From: Rehmannia glutinosa
Lineage: Eukaryota > Streptophyta > Magnoliopsida > Lamiales > Orobanchaceae
Reading direction: 5' to 3'
Assembly (NCBI GenBank): GCA_016081115.2
Contig: CM071930.1
Coordinates: 42,321,335 to 42,385,334 of the forward strand
DNA length: 64,000 nt
The notes beneath the pieces were generated by a model. That model saw only the letters and a program-made list of their open reading frames with translations. It did no database searches and was not told the origin of the DNA. This document shows, in pieces, positions 56,501 to 64,000 of the stretch. The position numbers and the translations under genes are program-made. Within the stretch, counting starts at the first letter, position 1. Each line of letters begins with the position of its first letter.

Positions 56501-56812
56501 TTAGATGTGTTCAAGGGAGTGTACCTATCGAACCTCGGAGGGTTAGCTTGGTCCTTCGAGGAACTAGTAGTGACACACAACCTATCCCAAACCTTCTTCT
56601 TCTTTGCGTGTTCATTATCACCATTCTCGTCTTTCTTTATCTTTTTGTCTAAATACTCACATTCGGCCTCTATCCCCACCTTGGACATTTCTTCGTCGTT
56701 GATATACTTTTCTGCCCTATTAAAGAGATCCGCCAAGGTTAGTGGAGGCTTTTTTGCTAAGGAAAAGGCAAATCGTGATGTTTTTCGGACACCATTCATA
56801 AGCGATGCAATG
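56485..56812 (-). pseudogene. Foreign Ty3 (Tat-like) gag segment inside F
   Basis: The 105-codon stretch reads 'MNGVRKTSRFAFSLAKKPPL', 'LADLFNRAEKYINDEEM' and 'PPRFDRYTPLNTSKNEIL'. This is gag of the Tat/Ogre type, not part of an Athila protease or RT. It starts right after F 'GVIEDILVKVD' and ends at 'atgaaatcttg', which F continues in another frame as MKSC. Confidence 0.7.
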
Positions 56813-57531
56813 ATCTACCTTTACTAAAATGTCTTCAATCACCCCTTTCGGATACGTTACCGAACGAACCGCTAATTATAGGGTAATTGTCGTAGGCTTC
56901 ACTTTGCCTAATCCCAGTTTTTAAAATATTGATAACGACATCAAATTAATGCTAACACCTAAGTCGCATAGTGCTTTATTAAAGGTTGTACCCCCTATTA
57001 CACAAGAAATTGTGAATCTCCTGGGATCTTTAAGCTTTTGAGGCAACTTCCTTTGAATAATTGCACTACACTCCTCTGTCAGTTTTACCGTTTCGTATTC
57101 CAAAAATTTTCTTTTCTTTGCCATAATATCTTTAAGAAATTTCACATAATTTGGCATTTGTTCTAAGGCATCCGCAAAGGTATATTGACTTGAATTTTCT
57201 TATAAATTTCCAGAAATTTAATAAATTGATCATCTAATTTCTTTTTCTGAAACCTTTGCTGTAAAGGGATAGGTACCTCAGTTTTCGGAATTGTTGGAGC
57301 AGAAACTACCTTTTGCTTTTCCACTGATTTTGGCTCAGCTTCCACTGTTGTGTCCTGCTCCTCACTTGTTTCCTCTTCTTCAATTGGCATCTTTGGACCT
57401 TCATAACCTGTTCCACTCCTCAGATGAATGGATTGGCACTGTTTTCCCAGATCTATCTTTGCATCTTTCGGGAGTTTGCCTTTCTGATGCTGGCCGCCTA
57501 CTGCTATAGCAATTTGCCCCACCTGTTTTTC
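56813..57531 (-). pseudogene. F gag C-terminus and protease
   Basis: The 57522-57163 stretch reads 'GQIAIAVGGQHQKGKLP', a Glu-rich linker and 'IPLQQRFQKKKLDDQFIKFL'. A frame change leads to 'MPNYVKFLKDIMAKKRKFL', 'AIIQRKLPQKLKDPRRFTIS' and the protease site 'KALCDLGVSINLMSL', whose Asp is catalytic. It continues to 'GVIEDILVKVD'. Confidence 0.85.
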
Positions 57532-58122
57532 TTTTTCTTTTCTTGAACGATAGAAATTTTATTGATAACAACTCAAACTAAAACATACAGTTGATGCCAA
57601 TGGGCACCTGAACCTCCTTGCACAACAACAGTCAAGGAGTAAAAATGAAAAATACAAAGAAACTACCTAAAAACAAGCTGCAAGGAATCAAAAAGCCAAG
57701 AAAAAACTGAAAAAACATGAAAAAACATAAACATCAAGAAAAAAAACTAAAAGCTAAAGGCTAAAAGCTAAAAGCCTCTTCCTCTCCAAGCTATTCTTAC
57801 ACCGCCCAATCTATGCCAAACCTCCGTAAGCGCCACACCACCCACTCTTTGAAGAAATAAAGCCCACAGGTCTGCCCCCACCTCAGAAAACTAGCCCAAA
57901 CGAAAGGAAAACAAGAACACCACCCGAGAATCGCCTTCTTGGAGCTTTCAAGTTGGGGAAAAGCCTAGATCTGCAACAATACCATGGAGAGGGTGGGTGG
58001 CCGGCGCCAGCCAACGCCGGCCAAGGCTGGGAGGTCAGGAGGTGGGGAGGCAAGAAGTGGAGAGAGAAATATTTTTGAGAGAGTGGAGAGGTTTCGGTCA
58101 ACAAAATAGAAGCTTAGATATC
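57532..58122 (-). mobile_element. L: short non-LTR (LINE-derived) insertion
   Basis: 591 bp, flanked by 15-bp copies CCCCAC(C/A)TGTTTTTC (57517-57531 and 58123-58137). On the minus strand it starts with a C/T-rich leader containing 'tctctccacttcttgcctcc' and ends 'aataaaatttctatcgttc' plus an A/G-rich tail (aagaaaagaaaaag). The long TSD and A-rich tail indicate target-primed reverse transcription. No RT or endonuclease is present. It splits F gag between LEKHV and GQIAIA. Confidence 0.78.
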
Positions 58123-58137
58123 CCCCACATGTTTTTC

Positions 58138-59327
58138 CAAAGATTTCAATCTTTCATTCATGTTAGTATTTAATTGAGTTACCTAATCCTTGATTCTGTC
58201 TATCTTAGCTTTATCCCGATTTAACCTGGCTCGAGTTTCCCCGATGAATGAAGCTAACATCTCCTCTAGAGATGTTTTTTGTTCCTTTAACTCTGTTCCA
58301 CCTTGATTTATCCTATTAAAATCCTGAGGTGGTTGCAAGTTTCGCAACCGCCAAATATAGTATGAGTGAAACTGAGTATTTCTGTAGTTGTAGTTGTAAC
58401 CTTTCTGTCCTACGAAATTTGCCTCTTCCACAACAATTGTTGATTCTCTTGAGCCTACTTGCTGCATCGCATCCAGTTTCATACTTAACATGGTTATTTG
58501 TTTTGTGAGCATGGCTATCTTATCCTCATCCTGAATTTCCGCGACATGTCTATCATCGGATTTCTCAGATGGCCACTGGTAACTATTATCTGCCATTTTC
58601 TCTAACAGTTCTAGTGCCTCCTAGTAATGCACCTACAGATACAACATCTATAATAGTTCTCGTGTTGTCACTTAAACCATTATAAAAATACTGAACCTGT
58701 TGGTAATCGAGATATCCATGCTGAGGGCAATTCCTTAGTAATTCTCTGCATCTAACTGCCTAAACTGGACTATTTCTGATTTTAGCTGTAGCGTTTTGTT
58801 AGGGGAAAAATAAGCTGACTTAGTTCAGCCCAATATGCTGAGAGTGGTGTCAAAGAACATAATCATCCCTTAGTCTTATCGCGTAGAGAGAATGCGAAAA
58901 GGCAACATCAAACGATGTCTTCAGAAACACCATTCATCTTGACATTATCACAGATTTCTAAAAATTGCGCCAGATGCGCGTTAAGATCCTCAACGGCTCT
59001 TCCTCCAAACTGATTCTGTGAAACCACTTGGATCAATGCAGGTTTAAGTTCAACGTTATTTGCATTGATCTGCAGATGGGCCTCACCCCCATAAGTTTGA
59101 CTAACTTCAGGCTGGAAGTAGTCCCTAACTGCCCTTCTCGCGGGCCTTTCCACAATACAGTCTTGTCCATCCACCCCAAGTGGATGTTCCTCATTATTTC
59201 TATTATCCACGACATTATGATTATTCCAATCCGCCATTGGTTTAGATGTTTTCCTTAGTTTTCTCGTTGTCTTCTCGATTTCCAAATCAATAGGTATTGG
59301 CTGCGCAGATCTAGAATGTGTGATCAT
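58138..59327 (-). pseudogene. F gag
   Basis: The first stretch (59327-58908) contains 'NNVELKPALIQVVSQNQFGG' and 'EDLNAHLAQFLEICDNVKMN', the Athila-type gag core. Stops follow, with 'TLSAYWAELSQLIFP' and 'YLDYQQVQYFYNGLSDNTRT' readable. A second open stretch (58596-58183) has 'MADNSYQWPSEKSDDRHVAE' and a short coiled coil, and ends next to L. Confidence 0.85.
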
Positions 59328-59510
59328 GCACTATCTGCACTTAACAAAAATAATGTTAGAACCAAAGAAATAAAATTTAAAAAAATAAGAAAAATCGAAA
59401 AAAATAGAAAATTATTTACAAAAAAATCAAAAATTTAAAAATAAAAAATATTTACAAAAACTTCAATTAAGATTGAACTACTTGTTACTATATCTAAGCA
59501 GAATATTTGA
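59328..59510 (-). other. F 5' leader
   Basis: An A-rich non-coding leader lies between the PBS and gag. Confidence 0.6.
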
Positions 59511-59529
59511 ATCCCCAGCAACGGCGCCA
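59511..59529 (-). other. Primer-binding site of F
   Basis: On the minus strand it reads TGGCGCCGTTGCTGGGGAT, the PBS type of Athila/Calypso elements. It lies six bases after the LTR end. Confidence 0.88.
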
Positions 59530-59535
59530 AAAACT

Positions 59536-59980
59536 TGTTCCCCAAAAATATTTGGATATCTATACTGCTAGTGTAAAGTGTAGTTTATAGGATAATGACA
59601 AGCAAGGTCGTATTCCCCAGGGATTGAATACGAAACACTTAGGCTATAATAATATTGTATTCCTATTATATTGAAGTGATCGAAAATCAAGAAATTATAA
59701 TATCTAATAAAAAAAGAAATAATTTTGTAAAAACCCGAACTCCACAACTCTTTTCAACAAATACTAAAGCAACCCTAGGAACATAATCATAACATGCTTC
59801 TTCAATATTAAATCTAATCAATGTTTCAAAACTAATTCACGTGTTTCTATGATTCAATTCCTAAATTAAACTATTCCCCCTCCCGGCGGCACATAAACAA
59901 TAGATTAATAACAATTGTAGATCTCCTGATATGTTACAACTATTATTAACCCCCAAAAGATCTTTGAATTGAATGACTCC
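59536..59980 (-). repeat. 5' LTR of F, interrupted by D
   Basis: It starts 'tgttccccaaaaatatttgg' and matches the 3' LTR until 'ttgaatgactcc', where D enters. The remainder should lie beyond D, outside the window. Confidence 0.85.
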
Positions 59981-61283
59981 TGTAGGTCCCAAGGGGTGTA
60001 AGTGTAAGGTTTAGAAGGGGGGTTGAATAAACCTTACCAAATTTTCGATTTAGTCCTTTTAAATCTACAGAGTTGATTACACAATTTGTGTCCTTGATGG
60101 ACAATCGAATTAGTCACTCAAGAGAGTTAATCTCTCAAATGACTCAAATTGAGCCATTGATGGAGTAACTCGATTGTTGGCTATAATTTAACTCAACTGT
60201 GGTTTTATTTTTATTGAATACTTAACACCCTTGTGTTTGATTAAGCAAGATTTTAGAGTTTGATTTAGTACTTATAATTTTATCAAATGGATAGCAAATT
60301 TATCGTGAGATATAAGCGATTTAAAAATGCAGGAATTTAAATGCTTTGAAATCTAAATGACACAATGAAGTTTTTATAGAGGTTCAAGATGGGGTAATTC
60401 TTCTACTCCTCTTTCTCCAACTCCCGGAGGAATCCACTAGGTAATGATCGGTTTACAAAGTGGTAATGATCTAGATACAAGTCTTGATCACAACAGGCCG
60501 ATTTGATCCTTTGGGACTCGATCAGAGACGCCTTGATCACTCAACCAAGCTTCTCGTGCGACTCGGCTTCTTCACAGGCGTACCGCCTTTGCTACTACTG
60601 ACTCACTTGCTTAAGCTCTCTGGATTTGATCACGAAGCCCTCCAAAAGCTTAAGACTTGGTTCAACCTTGAACCTTTCTACAATCCTTCCCGGAATGTAG
60701 ACCCCTTGTTTTCGATATTTTCCTCTTCAACTGATTGAAGTTCTCTTTCCTTCACGGGTAAGTGTTGGATTGATGTACTTGAAATGTAGGCTTGAGGATT
60801 GAGAATGTTTCGATTTTGATAAGCTTGTATATCTCACGTGTGTGTCATCTATGTCTCACTTCTTCTCAAACAAACTCCTCGGCCTTTTATAGTGAACTTT
60901 CAAAAATTTGCCCGTTGAAGAGATAGGCTTATTTTTTGAAAGTCACTTTTCGATCGTTGGCTTGCGATCCTTGGAATTGCCATTTCCTCGTATGAATTGT
61001 TCTTTCACCTTTTCGAGTTCGACACGGTGTAATGCTTCCCATTGGTTCATTCCTTTTGCACGCTTCAGGGATGAGCACTCCAAGAAAGGTGGTATGGAGA
61101 TATTACTTGTTTAAGTAAATCTCTTGATTTACGTACAACGGTTCTTTTCTGATTATCTCGACTTGATCAATTTCCTTGCTTTCCCAGGTGACTTAGAGTC
61201 GACTTCCAATCATTGGATGACTCTTCCGTCACTTCAACTTGAGACTTGGCTTTTCTTGAGTTGACTTGACCGATGCTCCACTC
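59981..61283 (-). repeat. 3' LTR of D, truncated
   Basis: It begins 'tgtaggtcccaaggggtg' and parallels B to 'gaccgatgctccactc'. About 0.24 kb of the LTR start is missing; gag sequence follows directly ('acgctcactatcactagtg'). Confidence 0.85.
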
Positions 61284-62575
61284 ACCAGGTGTGTGTCACG
61301 CTCACTATCACTAGTGTCCGAGCTTGTTGAGTTAGATTGTACCTCATCTTCTTGATCTTGTTCTTTGGCCATCAAGCGGATCGGGGCTTCTTCTTCGAGT
61401 CACTTGAGTAGTCGGCTTCACCGCTCTCAATCACTCTCTCTTGACTTGGCTTGTCTCGGCGATCTCTGCACCATCATTGCCCTTTTCTTTTCTGTCTTCT
61501 TTCTCTCAAGACCTTTCTTTCTTCTTCATTCCTGTACTTGTTGACTACGAGGATATGAGCGATCAATGGCATAGTGACCTGGTTGTCTACAGTTCCAACA
61601 TAGATATTCACCTTTTGATCGGCTCTTTCCATTCTTGAGTTATCGACCCTTTGATACTCAATTTTTGATGATCTGTTCTCTTGGTTGGTCTGTCTTCCCT
61701 TGATTTGGAGGGAGGGAGCCGAGTGTCTTCTCGGAAGATTCACCCTTTCCTTTCTTGTAGTTCTTATTAAAGAACTTGTTGAATCTTTTAACCATCGGGC
61801 TATTTCTTCCGGGTCAATGACTTCTTTGACTTGACTCTCTTCCCATCTTTAACAATTAGAGCAAAATTTTTTTGGGTACAACTGTCTCTTCCTGGTCTTT
61901 TCTTCTCACTCAAACTCGTAGGCTTTGAGGTCCGAGAATAGTTCATGGTTGGATGTCTTTGATAGGTCCATGGAATGTCTCGATGCCATGACCTTCATTT
62001 CCCATTCACCGGAAGACTTTTTAGGATCTTCATACACATTTCCTTCTGTGTATATTCCTTTCCAAGTGTAGACGACTCATTTGTGATTTACGTGAATCGA
62101 GCATCCAGTTGATCCAGGTTCTCTCCTGAGATCATTTTGAAGTTTTCAAATTTTTGTCAACCACGATAATTTGTTTTCTTTGATTTGCTCTGAGCCTTCA
62201 CAAATCAATGTCAACTTGTCCCAGATTTCCTTAGCCGTTTTGCAAGATTTGACTTTATTGAACATGGCTTTGTCCAAGGTTTTGTAAAGGATGTCCTTGG
62301 CTACATTGTCCAGGTTGTATCTTTTTCTGTCATCATTTGTCCACTCAGTTCTTGGTTTTCAACCATGACCGGTCTAGAGCAACATCTTCTTCTCCTTCAA
62401 ACAGCAACTCTTCGTAAATGCAATTTGTGTTCACCTTTAATATTTGTAGAGGCCCATCTTCTATCACTATCCACATCTCATCATGTAATGCTGATAGATG
62501 AGCCTGCATACGAATTTTCCAATCATCAAATTCTTCAATAGTGAACATAGGGATGCGTGTCAAATTTGCTTCCAT
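61284..62575 (-). pseudogene. D gag, partial
   Basis: The ATG at 62575 starts 'MEANLTRIPMFTIEEFDDWK', open for 76 codons. Capsid core pieces follow in other frames. A zinc knuckle near 61568-61600 (C-W-N-C-R-Q-P-G-H-Y-A-I-D-R) lacks its last Cys, exactly as in B. The Asp/Ser-rich block then joins the LTR. It is the closest relative of B gag in the window. Confidence 0.82.
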
Positions 62576-62689
62576 GATAATGACTTTTAATGATAAAAAG
62601 AGTTTTGAAAATTTAAGTACTAAAGCAGACTTTGAAAAGGTTGGAGATCTAGTTCAAGAACCGGTGCGGAGGGTTCAATGAACCAACCG

Positions 62690-62702
62690 CTCCGATACCA
62701 CT
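62690..62702 (-). other. Primer-binding site of D
   Basis: On the minus strand, 'tggtatcggagcgg' follows the LTR after two bases. It is an initiator tRNA-Met complement with one change at the CAG triplet. Confidence 0.8.
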
Positions 62703-64000
62703 TGTAGGTCCCAAGGGGTGTAAGTGTAAGGTTTAGAATGGGGGGTTGAATAAACCTTACCAAATTTTCGATTTAGTCCTTTTAAATCTCTGAGTTGATT
62801 CTACACAAATTGTCCTTGATGGACAATCGAATTAGTCACTCAAGAGTTAATCTCTCAAAGACTCGATTGAGTTGATGATGGAGTAACTCACTGTTGGCTA
62901 TAATTTAACTCAACTGTGGTTTTATTTTTATTGGAAGACTTAACACCCTTGTGTTTGATTAAGCAAGAGTTTAGAGTTTGATTTAGTACTTATAATTTTA
63001 TCAAATGGATAGCAAATTTATCGTGAGATATAAGCGATTAAAAATGCGAGGAATTTAAATGCTTTGAAATCTAAATGACACAATGAAGTTTTTATAGAGG
63101 TTCAAGATGGGGTAATTCTTCTACTCCTCTCTTCTCCAACTCCTGGAGGAATCCACTAGGTAATGATCGGTTTACAAAGTGGTAATAGTCCGGATACAAG
63201 TCTTGATCACAACAAACCGACTTGATCCTTTGGGACTCGATCGAGACGCCTTGATCACTCACCGGCTTCTCGTGCGACTCAGCTTCTTCACAGGGCAAAA
63301 TGCCTTTGCTACTACTGACTCACTTGCTTAAGCTCTTTGGATTTGATCACGAAGCCCTCCAAAAGCTTAAGACTTGGTTCAACCTTGAACCTTTCTACAA
63401 TCCTTCCCGGAATGTAGACCCCTTGTTTTCGTATTTTCCTCTTCAACTGATTGAAGTTCTCTTTCCTTCACAGGTAAGTGTTGGATTGATGTACTTCGAA
63501 ATATAGGCTTGAGGATTGAGAATGTTTCAGTTTTTGATAAGCTTGTATATCTCACGTGTGTGTCATCTATGTCTCACTTCTTCTCAAACAAACTCCTCAG
63601 CCTTTTATAGTGAACTTTCAAAAATTTGCCCGTTGAAGAGATAGGCTTATTTTTGAAAGTCACTTTTCAGTCGTTGGCTTGCAGTCCTTGGAATTGCCAT
63701 TTCCTCGTATGAATTGTTCTTTCACCTTTTCAGAGTTCTGACACGGTGTAATGCTTCCCATTGGTTTATTCCTTTTGCACGCTTCAGGGACTGAGCACTC
63801 CAAGAAAGGTGGTATGGAGATATTACTTGTTTAAGTAAATCTCTTGATTTACAGACAACGGTTCTTTTTGATTATCTCGACTTGACCGCATTTCCTTGCT
63901 TTCCCCAGGTGACTTAGAGTCGCTTCCAATCATTGGATGACTCTTCATCACTTCAACTTGAGACTTGGCTTTTCTTGAGTTGACTTGATCGATGCTCCAC
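62703..64000 (-). repeat. 5' LTR of D, runs off the window
   Basis: It starts 'tgtaggtcccaaggggtg'. It is nearly identical to 59981-61283, with differences concentrated at CAG/CTG sites, for example 'ttcagagttctgacac' against 'ttcgagttcgacac'. Confidence 0.88.

Larger units (their letters stand above)
50013..59980 (-). mobile_element. F: Athila-like Ty3/gypsy retrotransposon
   Basis: On the minus strand the order is 5' LTR (59536-59980, then interrupted by D), PBS, gag, protease, RT, RNase H, integrase, a long non-coding 3' region, PPT and 3' LTR (50013-51524). The RT, RNase H, integrase order defines Ty3/gypsy. The TGGCGCCGTTGC-type PBS and gag sequence fit the Athila/Calypso group. Stops and frameshifts are frequent. 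It carries the non-LTR insertion L and a foreign gag segment. Confidence 0.85.
59981..64000 (-). mobile_element. D: gag-only derivative of the A/B family (continues past window)
   Basis: On the minus strand D has 5' LTR (62703 to beyond 64000), PBS, gag N-terminus to middle, and a 3' LTR (59981-61283) whose inner end is missing. Everything from gag C-terminus to the 3' LTR start (pol, ORF2 and PPT) is deleted. The left TSD candidate is actcc (59976-59980). The partner is outside the window. Confidence 0.85.

Noticed and set aside
1..64000. tRNA, rRNA or other RNA genes
   Set aside because: No cloverleaf with A/B-box spacing or rRNA core sequence was recognised. The tRNA-like words found are primer-binding sites next to LTRs.

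Overview
The window is plant nuclear DNA from a repeat-dense, gene-poor region. No host gene, tRNA, rRNA, CRISPR array or bacterial-type gene is supported. Almost every readable protein is a Ty1/copia or Ty3/gypsy polyprotein of plant type. AT-rich sequence, tRNA-Met and 'TGGCGCC' primer-binding sites, TG...CA LTR ends and 5-bp target-site duplications (TSDs) all point to a flowering plant with a large retrotransposon-rich genome. The species cannot be named from the sequence. Labels used below: C1/C2 = TNT1-like copia; A, B, D = three copies of one large Sirevirus-like copia family; H = non-autonomous Sirevirus-like element; S = solo LTR of the H family; E = copia gag remnant; T = Ty3 solo LTR; F, G = Athila-like Ty3 elements; L = short non-LTR insertion. 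|| Left half (1-38733) is a stack of nested insertions. C1 (991-3461) has its gag split by solo LTR S (1544-3036, TSD gatgt). Element A (about 3462-38733, minus strand, about 13.5 kb of its own sequence) then landed in C1 gag. A was in turn invaded by H in its left LTR (4231-12022, minus, TSD gtttt) and by B in its accessory ORF (16349-30351, plus, TSD ttagc). A and B have the order LTR, tRNA-Met PBS, gag, protease, integrase, RT, RNase H, a separate long ORF2, PPT, LTR. H has gag and ORF2 but no pol. || Right half: C2 (38734-42170) is a gag-plus-RNase-H-tail deletion derivative of the C family. Next come a perfect 49-bp inverted duplication (42168-42356), remnants of a Ty3 and a copia element (E), and a 2.5-kb Ty3 solo LTR (T, 43602-46089) sitting just after the E primer-binding site. 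An AT-rich stretch without genes follows (46990-48590). F (50013-59980 and presumably beyond, minus) is an Athila-like element inserted in a relative, G. F contains a short non-LTR insertion (L) and a gag segment of a different Ty3 lineage inside its pol. D (59981 to the window end, minus) is a gag-only derivative of the A/B family inserted in the right LTR of F. || How the parts relate: A and B supply a full copia machinery plus ORF2. H keeps only gag and an ORF2 that looks homologous to that of A/B, so it could be mobilised in trans. ORF2 in A, B and H starts with MAP and is preceded at about 140-160 nt by a TATA-like box, suggesting its own promoter. Many stops in A, C and H fit CAG/CAA/CGA to TAG/TAA/TGA decay. 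Many small differences between copies of B, D and H fall on CAG/CTG sites and may be sequencing errors at methylated CHG sites rather than real mutations.
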